A stretch of 5,926 nucleotides of DNA, from NCBI GenBank assembly GCA_022729615.1, contig DZAQ01000082.1, positions 1-5,926 of the forward strand, in the 5' to 3' direction. Position numbers and translations under genes: made by a program. The notes beneath the pieces are model-generated. The model was not told where the DNA came from. It did no database searches and saw nothing but the letters and a program-made list of their open reading frames with translations. Positions 1-5,926 of the stretch are shown piece by piece. The stretch comes from Sulfurovum sp. GTDB taxonomy: Bacteria; Campylobacterota; Campylobacteria; Campylobacterales; Sulfurovaceae. Each line of letters begins with the position of its first letter. The first letter of the stretch is position 1.

Positions 1-1556
1 GATGCGCTACCCGCTGTTTGTTGTGATGGGACTATCTGAATATCGCCATCCCCTTCAGCTACTTGCACGCTATATTTTTTCCCATCGACAACTACTGTAT
101 AGTTTCCTGCCATATCTCTGTTTTCCTTTTGTCTCTCTATTTTTTCATCGGAATTTTTTCTCACCATAAGCGGGCTCTCGCCTTTGAGGAAGTCAATACC
201 TTTCATTTCGCACGATGCCCCGATGAAGATATTTTCCTCATTGACCTCCAGCCCCTCATCCTCCAACACTTTGATCCAATGCGCTATCGATTTGGTCTCA
301 TCCCTATCGGCTATATCGAGAGGATTTTCGGTTGTTGGAGGAAGACCGAGTTTTTCGCTTGCAAGCGCTACGATTTTGGGATCGGGAGCCGTTGGCGTCT
401 TACCGAAATAGCCCAGTACCATCCGACCGTATCCCGGAGCGATATGCGTCCAAGGACCGAAAATGGCATTCTCATAGGCTTGCTGCCAATAAAATTGGCT
501 CACAGGCGTCACAGAGGTGCCGTAGCCGCCTCGCTCCACAACCTCTTCCATCGCGAGAATCACCTCTTCAAATCTATGAAGATTTCCGTTGTCTCTCATC
601 ATTTGCGTATTGGCAGTCAATGCGCCGCCCGGCATAGGCGAAAAGGGGATCAATGGTGATACTTGCGTCGCCTCAGGGGGGATCATGTAGTCATGCAGAC
701 ACTCATGGAGCTTCGCTTCGTATTTGAGTATTTTGGAGAGCTCCAAATTTCCAAGATTGTATTTCGAGCCTTTGACCGCATGCAGCATCGTAAGCAAATC
801 AGGCTGGCTTGTCCCGCCGCTCACGGGCGCTGCCGCCATATCGATCCCATCCGCTCCGGCATCGAGCGCAGCGAGGTAGCATGCCACACTCACACCTGCC
901 GTCTCATGGGTGTGGAGTCTCAAATGAGTTTTTTCACCCAAAAGTCTTCGTGCCATCGAGATCGTCTCAAAGACCTTATTTGGGTTTGAAGTCCCGCTGG
1001 CATCCTTGAAACATACAGAGTCAAACTCCAAACCGCTCTCGAGAATACCCCTCAATGTCTTCTCGTAAAACGGCACATCATGCGCCCCCACACAGCCCGG
1101 AGGCAGATCCATCATGGTCACCACCACCTCATGCTTCATCCCATATTTTTTGATGCATTTACCGCTATAGATGAGATTGTCCACATCATTGAGCGCATCG
1201 AAGTTACGAACGGTTGTAGTGCCATGTTTTTTGAATAATTTCGCGAAAAGATCGATCATCTCCCTGCTGCCCGTATCAAGCGTCACCGTATTGATCCCGC
1301 GGGCAAGGATCTGCAGATTTGCGTCAGGACCGGCTGCCTCTCGAAATCTATCCATCATATCAAACGCATTCTCCTGAAGATAGAAAAAGAGGGTTTGAAA
1401 CCTAGCGCCTCCGCCAAATTCAAAATGGCTAATACCTGCTTCGCGAGCCGCTGCTACGGCGGGCAGAAAATCATCCATCAATACCCGCCCCCCAAAGACA
1501 GACTGAAATCCGTCCCTAAAGGTTGTATCCATTATATCGATATATTTTTTTGCCAT
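1..1556 (-). CDS. pycB: Biotin-dependent carboxyltransferase, PycB/OadA type (3' end outside window)
   Basis: This is an open frame of 518 codons from an ATG at 1556, continuing past the left edge with no stop. Residues 1 to about 280 form the TIM-barrel carboxyltransferase domain shared by pyruvate carboxylase subunit B and the alpha subunit of oxaloacetate decarboxylase. Visible active-site features are DTTFRDGFQS (metal ligand D15 and Q18 by family analogy), VCFKDASG (K184, the expected carbamylated lysine) and LHTHETAG (metal ligands H215 and H217). Residues about 290-455 are the conserved carboxylase region, with PGGALTANT at 309-317. A charged linker (about 465-483) leads to NYTVVVDGKKYSVQVAEG (485-502), the strand pair that normally precedes the biotinyl domain. 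The biotinyl lysine motif should lie just outside the window, with roughly 80-90 residues missing. The enzyme moves a carboxyl group between biotin and pyruvate/oxaloacetate. Whether it works as pyruvate carboxylase (with a PycA partner) or as a sodium-pump decarboxylase cannot be told, because no pycA, oadB or mmdB is visible. The start is supported by AGAGGA at 1562-1567, five bases upstream. Family call is secure; the symbol is less so. Confidence 0.93.
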   Translation of the reverse strand, partial: MAKKYIDIMDTTFRDGFQSVFGGRVLMDDFLPAVAAAREAGISHFEFGGGARFQTLFFYLQENAFDMMDRFREAAGPDANLQILARGINTVTLDTGSREMIDLFAKLFKKHGTTTVRNFDALNDVDNLIYSGKCIKKYGMKHEVVVTMMDLPPGCVGAHDVPFYEKTLRGILESGLEFDSVCFKDASGTSNPNKVFETISMARRLLGEKTHLRLHTHETAGVSVACYLAALDAGADGIDMAAAPVSGGTSQPDLLTMLHAVKGSKYNLGNLELSKILKYEAKLHECLHDYMIPPEATQVSPLIPFSPMPGGALTANTQMMRDNGNLHRFEEVILAMEEVVERGGYGTSVTPVSQFYWQQAYENAIFGPWTHIAPGYGRMVLGYFGKTPTAPDPKIVALASEKLGLPPTTENPLDIADRDETKSIAHWIKVLEDEGLEVNEENIFIGASCEMKGIDFLKGESPLMVRKNSDEKIERQKENRDMAGNYTVVVDGKKYSVQVAEGDGDIQIVPSQQTAGSA

Positions 1557-1557
1557 T

Positions 1558-1656
1558 CTAATCCTCTTGGCGATTTTTTGTGTACTCTTTGATCGCGGCG
1601 ATAATTGCGGCGATAATTGCGGGATCACTCTGGCATGATGCTATTTTTGTCTCCAT
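1558..1656 (-). CDS. Small ORF (32 aa) resembling the tail of a decarboxylase gamma/delta subunit
   Basis: A 32-codon ORF sits directly upstream of the PycB/OadA gene; its TAG stop and the next ATG are separated by one base. It starts METKIASCQ and then reads SDPAIIAAIIAAIKEY before a charged end (KNRQED). The Asp-Pro followed by an Ala/Ile amphipathic helix ending in a Tyr is, from memory, how the C-terminal tail of OadG (gamma) and MmdD (delta) subunits of sodium-pump decarboxylases looks. In those enzymes the tail binds the carboxyltransferase subunit. The membrane helix of a full OadG is absent: upstream there is an in-frame TAA (1693-1695) and no hydrophobic stretch. Veillonella MmdE (epsilon) is a known small protein made of such a tail. 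The start has AAAAGGG at 1662-1668, five bases away, matching the spacing at neighbouring genes. The ribosome binding site of the next gene lies inside this ORF, so translational coupling is likely. The alternative is a leader peptide or chance ORF. Function is inferred from resemblance and position only. Confidence 0.6.
   Translation of the reverse strand: METKIASCQSDPAIIAAIIAAIKEYTKNRQED
1595..1622. repeat. 12-bp tandem repeat inside the small ORF
   Basis: The 12-base unit GCGGCGATAATT occurs twice in tandem (1595-1606 and 1607-1618), followed by GCGG, the first four bases of a third copy. It is a multiple of three, so on the minus strand it writes an in-frame protein repeat (Ile-Ile-Ala-Ala twice, then Ile). 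Such a unit can expand or contract without a frameshift, changing helix length by four residues. It may also simply reflect the helix's amino-acid bias. Confidence 0.85.
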
Positions 1657-1806
1657 AAATACCCTTTTCAACTCTTTCAATATCTGATTTTACTGCCTAT
1701 TAGAGTATTATCTGACTACTACTATTTTAAAATAATTTTTCTTGATACAACTTAAAAGGTTTTATCAGTATAGACTTCTCAGGCAATACGGGAGATATCC
1801 ACCCTC
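1657..1806 (-). promoter_or_regulatory. AT-rich spacer with candidate promoter for the small ORF and pycB
   Basis: This 150-bp stretch between the helicase stop and the small ORF has no coding potential that I can support. Read on the minus strand it becomes AT-rich near 1700-1745 and holds two hexamers each one base off the TATAAT -10 consensus: TAAAAT (1724-1729) and GATAAT (1707-1712). Neither has a good -35 box at the standard distance; TTGTAT lies 15 bases upstream of the first. Weak -35 elements are usual in Campylobacterota, so this does not argue against a promoter. Expected leaders would be about 45-60 bases. No T-rich hairpin terminator for the helicase gene is visible. Confidence 0.4.
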
Positions 1807-3195
1807 TTATCTCTTGGGTTTTCTTTTGTGTTTTTTGCTTTTGGTCTCTTTTTGCTGATCGAAAAAGCCCCCCATCATCTCATCAACCATCTCCTGATCC
1901 ATTCCTATCCTTCCATTTGAGTGCGTACCCTCATTTTTCAAAAGCAGTGAAAGAAGTTTTTCGACCAAGTGCGGTGGATCTATATCTGAAACTGCCTGTT
2001 TGATCAGCTCAATATCCTCATGGATGGGGCAGTCGCGTATGGCGCCTATGAGATCTTCGATAGATGAGGGATCAAATTCGCCATCATGCTCGATCGTCGC
2101 AAGTCTCATCTCCGCGCCCACCTCTTTTTGGATGCGCTGCAGCTCTTTGAACTCTTCGGTCGATACGAGGGTGATCGCCTGACCGCTTTTGCCCGCGCGT
2201 CCCGTTCTGCCGATGCGGTGCACATAGCTTTGGGGATCAAAAGGGATATGGTAATTGAATACATGGCTTATGTTTTTGACATCCAGCCCCCTTGAAGCCA
2301 CATCGGTCGCGATAAGTATCCTTATCTCGGCGCGCCTGAACCCTTTGATCACCTCATCGCGCTCCGTTTGCTCCATATCTCCGTGCAGCCCCTTGGCGCT
2401 AAATCCCATCGCCTCAAGATGCTCGCTGAGACGATCCACTTCTCGTTTCATACGGCAAAAGATAAGACATTTGTCTATATCCTCTGTCTCCAAAAGCTTG
2501 ACGATCGCCTCGTCCCGCTCATGCTCATTGATGACATAGTAGCGCTGATCGATGATGTTGTTGACAGTGCCCTCTTCTGTGTTGACGACTGAGATAAATT
2601 GCGGATTGTAGAGGATATCGCCTGCCAGCTCTTTGATGGGTTCGGGCATCGTCGCTGAGAAGAGCAGCGTCTGCCTATTTTGCGGGATATACTCAAATAT
2701 CTCTTTGATATCATCCAAAAAGCCCATATCGAGCATCTCATCGGCTTCATCCAAAACCACTACTTCAGGATTGAAAACATCGATTTTGCCCTTTTTGTAA
2801 AGATCCTTGAGTCTTCCCGGTGTCGCGACTACGACTTGCACACCTTTGTGGATCAGCGCAATTTGGCGTCCGTATCCCACGCCTCCGTAGATAGTAAGCG
2901 TACGAATACCGGCAAATCGTCCCAAATGATACAGCTCGTCACTTACCTGCGTGGCAAGCTCTCTTGTCGGAGTGATAATGAGCGCTCTTTCTATCTTGCC
3001 CTTAGCGATCTTGTCTAGTATCGGCAAGCCAAAAGCGGCGGTTTTACCCGTCCCTGTATGCGCTTGACCGATCACATCCTGATCCTCCAAAATGATAGGA
3101 ATTGTCATTTTTTGGATAGGGCTCGGCTCTTTGAAGCCCGCTATCATCACCCCTTTGCTGATCTCAGGATGAAAATCAAATTCTTTAAATGTCAT
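1807..3195 (-). CDS. ATP-dependent DEAD-box RNA helicase (RhpA-like)
   Basis: The 462-residue protein carries the DEAD-box helicase motifs in order. They are Q motif FKEPSPIQ (21-28), motif I AHTGTGKT (45-52), Ia PTRELATQ (76-83), Ib TPGR (125-128), II DEAD (149-152), III SAT (180-182), V ATDVASRGLD (296-305) and VI HRIGRTGR (326-333). It therefore should unwind or remodel RNA using ATP in the cytoplasm, for example in ribosome assembly, RNA decay or cold adaptation. The region after the second RecA domain (about 370-445) ends in an LVEKLLSLLL segment and a lysine/arginine-rich tail (KKHKRKPKR, 454-462), a likely RNA-binding extension. From memory this layout, with LDMGFLDDI and INEHER around the core, is close to RhpA of Helicobacter pylori, although that protein is somewhat longer. 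The RRM-like C-terminal domain of E. coli DeaD is not apparent. AAAGGT at 3201-3206, five bases before the ATG, supports the start. A hairpin immediately upstream may affect expression. Family call is very secure; cellular role is inferred. Confidence 0.97.
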   Translation of the reverse strand: MTFKEFDFHPEISKGVMIAGFKEPSPIQKMTIPIILEDQDVIGQAHTGTGKTAAFGLPILDKIAKGKIERALIITPTRELATQVSDELYHLGRFAGIRTLTIYGGVGYGRQIALIHKGVQVVVATPGRLKDLYKKGKIDVFNPEVVVLDEADEMLDMGFLDDIKEIFEYIPQNRQTLLFSATMPEPIKELAGDILYNPQFISVVNTEEGTVNNIIDQRYYVINEHERDEAIVKLLETEDIDKCLIFCRMKREVDRLSEHLEAMGFSAKGLHGDMEQTERDEVIKGFRRAEIRILIATDVASRGLDVKNISHVFNYHIPFDPQSYVHRIGRTGRAGKSGQAITLVSTEEFKELQRIQKEVGAEMRLATIEHDGEFDPSSIEDLIGAIRDCPIHEDIELIKQAVSDIDPPHLVEKLLSLLLKNEGTHSNGRIGMDQEMVDEMMGGFFDQQKETKSKKHKRKPKR

Positions 3196-3207
3196 AATAT
3201 ACCTTTG

Positions 3208-3225
3208 AAACGGAACTATCCGTTT
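3208..3225 (-). promoter_or_regulatory. Leader hairpin just upstream of the helicase ribosome binding site
   Basis: On the minus strand AAACGGA-TAGT-TCCGTTT is a perfect 7-bp stem with a 4-base loop. It ends one base before AAAGGT (3201-3206), the ribosome binding site of the helicase. No T-run follows, so it is not a standard terminator. Its position would place a stable stem next to the initiation region, where folding could modulate translation or mRNA stability. The structure is seen in the sequence; any regulatory role is inference. Confidence 0.5.
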
Positions 3226-3231
3226 GGATGC

Positions 3232-3277
3232 CCAAAAGTTAAAGTTTTGGACTCAATCAAGACTCCCTCGGGAATCT
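3232..3277. repeat. Two further inverted repeats in the uppP-helicase gap
   Basis: Two more short inverted repeats fill the gap. One is CCAAAA/TTTTGG with a 7-base loop (3232-3250). The other is AGACTCCC/GGGAATCT (3260-3277), a stem of 7 pairs including one G-T pair, closing a 4-base loop. Neither is followed by a T-run on the minus strand, so they are not convincing intrinsic terminators for uppP. They could stabilise the 3' end of the uppP message or form part of a longer helicase leader. I see no promoter with good -10 and -35 boxes here. Confidence 0.35.
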
Positions 3278-3289
3278 CTAAAAATCCAA

Positions 3290-4063
3290 CTATTTGCCGA
3301 CTACAAAAAACCAAAAAGCCAAACCTACCACAATACGATAGATCCCAAAAGCGACAAAAGTATGATTTGTCAAAAATCGCATCATCCACTTGACGGTAAA
3401 GAATGCCACGACAAATGCTGTCACAAACCCGATCGCCACAAGCGTATAGTCCTCTACTATCATCGTTGCTCTATTTTTGTAGAGATCATAAAATGTCGCC
3501 ATAAACATCGTAGGGATCGCGAGCAAGAAGGAGAACTCCGCCGCGCTCTTGCGGGTAAGTCCGGCAAAGAGACCGCCTAGCATCGTCATTCCGGATCGAC
3601 TCGTCCCCGGAACCATCGATATGCTTTGAAAAAGCCCTATCATGAATGCCTCTTTGAAAGTCAGATTCTCCACGCTCTTATCTTTGGACTCATCGCGCTC
3701 TCTGCGCAGATACTCCACGACCAAAAACACCACTCCTCCAATGACAAGCATTATCGAGACTGTCTCTATCCCAAAAAGCGCCTTGATCGTTTTGTAAAAA
3801 AGAAATCCAAAAACTGCCGTAGGCAAAAACGCCACTGCTATCTTCAGCCAAAGGCTCTTGTTCGCAAGCAGTTTATGCGCAAAGAGAAAAAGTACCGCCA
3901 AGATACTTCCAAGCTGTATAGAGACCTCAAATGCCTTATGGGCATCCGTCTGCTCAAGCCCCAGAAGTTCTGAGGCAAGGATAAGGTGTCCCGTGCTGGA
4001 TATTGGCAGAAATTCGGTCAGCCCCTCGAGTGTGCCTAGTATCAGCGCATCTATTACGGTCAT
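3290..4063 (-). CDS. uppP: Undecaprenyl-diphosphatase UppP (BacA)
   Basis: The 257-residue, very hydrophobic protein has the two signatures of the UppP/BacA family. The first is EGLTEFLPISSTGH at 13-26, supplying the paired acidic residues (E13, E17), S23 and H26. The second is PGTSRSGMT at 152-160, supplying R156 and T160. These match the catalytic residues known for E. coli UppP. The enzyme removes one phosphate from undecaprenyl diphosphate at the periplasmic side of the inner membrane, regenerating the lipid carrier for peptidoglycan and surface glycans. It also underlies bacitracin tolerance. Several membrane helices are evident, including about 48-66, 72-92, 102-118, 176-192, 205-224 and 235-254. 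A charged loop (RRERDESKDKS, 120-130) separates the halves. The length is slightly below the roughly 270 residues of E. coli UppP but nothing is missing. The ATG follows the strong ribosome binding site GGAGGGG (4066-4072) and lies 12 bp after the stop of the ABC exporter, so the two are probably co-transcribed. Confidence 0.97.
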   Translation of the reverse strand: MTVIDALILGTLEGLTEFLPISSTGHLILASELLGLEQTDAHKAFEVSIQLGSILAVLFLFAHKLLANKSLWLKIAVAFLPTAVFGFLFYKTIKALFGIETVSIMLVIGGVVFLVVEYLRRERDESKDKSVENLTFKEAFMIGLFQSISMVPGTSRSGMTMLGGLFAGLTRKSAAEFSFLLAIPTMFMATFYDLYKNRATMIVEDYTLVAIGFVTAFVVAFFTVKWMMRFLTNHTFVAFGIYRIVVGLAFWFFVVGK

Positions 4064-4075
4064 TTCCCCTCCATT

Positions 4076-5845
4076 TTAGGTCATATTGGCAAAATAGCTG
4101 CTCTCTCTTGCCATCAGCTCTTGCGGTGTACCGCTATCGATGAGCGTACCGTTTTCAAGCACAAAAATCCTATCGGCGCTCTGTATCGTATGGAGCCTAT
4201 GTGCTATCGTGATGACTGTTTTGTCGCTCAAAAATTGATTTAATGCTTTCAAGAGTCTCCCCTCTGTATGGGTATCCAAAGCCGATGTCGATTCATCGAA
4301 GATCACCACCTTTGGGTCACTCAAAACCATCCTTGCTATAGCGACACGCTGCCGCTGTCCACCGCTGAGTTTGACACCCTCTTTGCCGACTATCGTCTCC
4401 AGCCCATTGGGCAGATCCGCGACCACCTCCTCAAGCTGCGCGATTTGCAGCGCCCGTTCGATCTCCTGCGCAGAGAAGGTTTTTCCGAATGTCAAATTAA
4501 AACGCATTGTATCATTAAAGAGTTTAGGATGTTGCAATATCAGATGGATATTCTCCCTGATTGTTGCCAAATTGATACTCTTTTCGGAGATTTTGTTGTA
4601 GAGTATCTCTCCATCGCTCACCGGGTAAAATCCGACCAAAAGATGCGCCAATGTAGTTTTACCGCTCCCGCTAGCCCCTACGAACGCGACTTTAGAGCCT
4701 TGTTCGATCATCAGCGAAAGAGATTTGAGGATCGGCTTGCCTTGAATGTAGGAGAAGTTCAAATTTTTGACCTCGATAGAGGCTGATTTTTGATCCGTAA
4801 ACGGATTTTGCGCATCCCTCACCTCCGGCTCCCGCTCCAAAGCAAAGATCGAGTTGATCCTATCGCATGCCGCTTTGGCTCCGGCATAGGCATATTGGAA
4901 ATTGATGATATCCTGCGTCGGCGTCATCATGATCCATAGATACCCGAAAATTGCCAGCATCAAACCGACACTCAAATCGGTATAGGCTACAGCAAGTATG
5001 CTTGCCGCGCGAAAAATCTCATATCCGCTCAAAAATACCAAAAATGAAAATCGCATCGCCCTGTCGCTTTGGTACCCGAACTCTATCGAAGTCTCCTTGA
5101 GCTGCTGGGCTTGAGAGAATATCTTTGAAAAGAAATAGGACTCTTTATTGGCGGCCTTGATCTGATGGAAAAGCTCCAAAGTTTCACCCAGCGCAGACTG
5201 GAAAACCTCCGTAGCGCTGTTTTCTTTTCGTTTGAGTCCCCCGACACCTCTGGCAAGTTTTGCCGTAAAATAGACTACGACCGGATTGGTGATCAAAATA
5301 AAAAGCGCCAGTTTCCACTCGATAGCCAGCAGCACTATACCGGTAAAAATAAGCGTGAGTATCGAGATGATAAACTTACTCACCGTAGTGCCGATGAAAC
5401 TATCCACCGTATTGATATCGGTGACGAGTTTGGATGTGATCGCTCCGGGGGAGAGTGTCTCATACTCTTTGAGGGAGACCTGCTCAAGGTGAGTTATCGC
5501 TTTTTTGCGCAGCTTGAAAGAGATATCTTTGGAGATTTCCAAAAATATCTTCACCTGCAGGGTATTGAGCCAAAATCCTGTTGTGCGAAGCAGAAGCGTC
5601 AAAAGGAGGAAAAAGAGAACATATCCGCCAAGAGTCATCGCAAATATATGCTCTCTCACCCACCCTGTCATCACTTCGCCGTTATGCAGCAAAAGCTCAT
5701 CTACCAAAATCGGGATAAACAGCGGGATGATCACCGTCATCAGCGTAGTGAGGATAGCTATGAGATTGCCGCGCATCAATGCTTCTTTATAAAGCAATCC
5801 CTCTTGAAGCATATTTTTAATCGTACATTTTTGCGTAGAAAACAT
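4076..5845 (-). CDS. ABC exporter half-transporter, MsbA-like (fused membrane and ATPase domains)
   Basis: With the start chosen here the protein has 589 residues, the usual size of a type IV (MsbA/LmrA) exporter half that works as a dimer. The membrane domain has six predicted helices (about 27-49, 68-89, 157-175, 176-197, 264-287, 290-310). The ATPase domain is complete: A-loop Tyr366 (NFSY), Walker A GASGSGKTT (390-398), Q-loop Gln438 (ILQHPKLF), X-loop TIVGKEG (484-490), signature LSGGQ (493-497), Walker B VVIFDE (513-518, catalytic Glu518), D-loop SALD (521-524) and switch His549 (AHRL). It is therefore expected to be ATPase-active and to export a substrate across the inner membrane. The substrate is not evident. 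Adjacency to uppP suggests envelope lipids or carrier-linked precursors, but drug or peptide export is equally possible. An ATG at 5869 would add eight residues (MKSKQKVS) but has no good ribosome binding site. The ATG at 5845 has AAAAGG at 5851-5856, five bases away, as for other genes here. Confidence 0.93.
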   Translation of the reverse strand: MFSTQKCTIKNMLQEGLLYKEALMRGNLIAILTTLMTVIIPLFIPILVDELLLHNGEVMTGWVREHIFAMTLGGYVLFFLLLTLLLRTTGFWLNTLQVKIFLEISKDISFKLRKKAITHLEQVSLKEYETLSPGAITSKLVTDINTVDSFIGTTVSKFIISILTLIFTGIVLLAIEWKLALFILITNPVVVYFTAKLARGVGGLKRKENSATEVFQSALGETLELFHQIKAANKESYFFSKIFSQAQQLKETSIEFGYQSDRAMRFSFLVFLSGYEIFRAASILAVAYTDLSVGLMLAIFGYLWIMMTPTQDIINFQYAYAGAKAACDRINSIFALEREPEVRDAQNPFTDQKSASIEVKNLNFSYIQGKPILKSLSLMIEQGSKVAFVGASGSGKTTLAHLLVGFYPVSDGEILYNKISEKSINLATIRENIHLILQHPKLFNDTMRFNLTFGKTFSAQEIERALQIAQLEEVVADLPNGLETIVGKEGVKLSGGQRQRVAIARMVLSDPKVVIFDESTSALDTHTEGRLLKALNQFLSDKTVITIAHRLHTIQSADRIFVLENGTLIDSGTPQELMARESSYFANMT

Positions 5846-5850
5846 GGAGA

Positions 5851-5856
5851 CCTTTT
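5851..5856 (-). promoter_or_regulatory. Ribosome binding site deciding the ABC exporter start
   Basis: AAAAGG on the minus strand lies five bases before the ATG at 5845. The helicase (AAAGGT) and the small ORF (AAAAGGG) use the same motif and spacing. The upstream in-frame ATG at 5869 is preceded only by a weak GGAT. The site argues for the shorter protein; which start is used is not proven. Confidence 0.55.
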
Positions 5857-5897
5857 GTTTGCTTTTCATCTGGATAATCCGACTAAAATATGGCGCT

Positions 5898-5926
5898 ATT
5901 GTACATTATTTGTGCTTATCACTCAC
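5898..5926 (-). promoter_or_regulatory. Candidate promoter for the ABC exporter-uppP operon
   Basis: On the minus strand TACAAT (5898-5903, one base off TATAAT) is preceded, 17 bases upstream, by GTGAGT (5921-5926), which matches three of six bases of the -35 consensus. The weak -35 is common in Campylobacterota. Transcription would start near 5891, giving a leader of about 46 bases to the ATG at 5845. The -35 touches the edge of the window, so the upstream context cannot be judged. Confidence 0.45.

Noticed and set aside
63..659. 198-codon plus-strand open frame
   Set aside because: It lies wholly antisense to the PycB/OadA carboxyltransferase, whose protein is recognisable throughout. Its translation shows no domain or composition of a real protein.
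1790..1804. Near-palindrome GGGAGATATCCACCC after the helicase stop as terminator or operator
   Set aside because: Only about three outer pairs are solid, with a mismatch inside and no T-run beyond. Too weak to call.
1657..1806. Remnant of a full-length OadG membrane subunit upstream of the small ORF
   Set aside because: The minus strand has an in-frame TAA at 1693-1695 and no hydrophobic stretch that could be the membrane helix. The small ORF therefore looks stand-alone rather than a truncated gene, though ancient decay cannot be excluded.
3260..3277. Inverted repeat after uppP as an intrinsic terminator
   Set aside because: The stem is short, contains a G-T pair, and is followed on the minus strand by TGATTGAG rather than a T-run. 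On the plus strand there is also no T-run.
4060..4074. Four-codon ORF (MEGK) whose TGA overlaps the uppP ATG
   Set aside because: Its codons are the uppP ribosome binding site itself. It has no ribosome binding site of its own, so it is most likely chance.
4268..4786. 172-codon plus-strand open frame
   Set aside because: It is antisense to the ATPase domain of the ABC exporter, over the Walker A to Walker B region, and has no recognisable motif.

Overview
The window looks like chromosomal DNA from a free-living member of the Campylobacterota (the former Epsilonproteobacteria, Sulfurimonas/Sulfurovum-like). This is inferred from protein character only. The DEAD-box helicase reads like the Helicobacter/Campylobacter RhpA-type helicase through its C-terminal region. 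The carboxyltransferase at the left edge has the divergent FRDGFQSVFGGR form of the family's first signature, which I associate from memory with this phylum. Base composition is moderate, so an AT-rich Campylobacter or Arcobacter is less likely. No search could be run.

Every supported gene lies on the minus strand, so the window is best read from right to left. At the right end, a candidate promoter (about 5898-5926) precedes an MsbA-type ABC exporter half-transporter (4076-5845). It is followed after 12 bp by uppP, undecaprenyl-diphosphatase (3290-4063). These two almost certainly form an operon. A 97-bp gap with three inverted repeats leads to a DEAD-box RNA helicase (1807-3195). The last of these repeats forms a perfect hairpin just upstream of the helicase ribosome binding site. 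I see no convincing terminator in the gap, so read-through from uppP is possible.

An AT-rich 150-bp spacer (1657-1806) with -10-like hexamers then precedes a second, two-gene unit. Its first gene is a 32-codon ORF (1558-1656) with its own ribosome binding site. It encodes a peptide resembling the C-terminal tail of sodium-pump decarboxylase gamma/delta subunits. One base after its stop, a biotin-dependent carboxyltransferase begins (PycB/OadA-type). It runs off the left edge just before the expected biotinyl domain.

The units have separate jobs: cell-envelope lipid work (ABC exporter and UppP), RNA remodelling (helicase) and C3/C4 carboxylation or decarboxylation (PycB/OadA with its small partner). 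The most interesting item is the microprotein in front of pycB/oadA. It resembles the small epsilon subunit (MmdE) of Veillonella methylmalonyl-CoA decarboxylase and may be a stand-alone assembly peptide. No tRNA, rRNA, CRISPR array, insertion sequence or attachment site was seen. All substantial plus-strand reading frames lie antisense to these genes and look like shadows.
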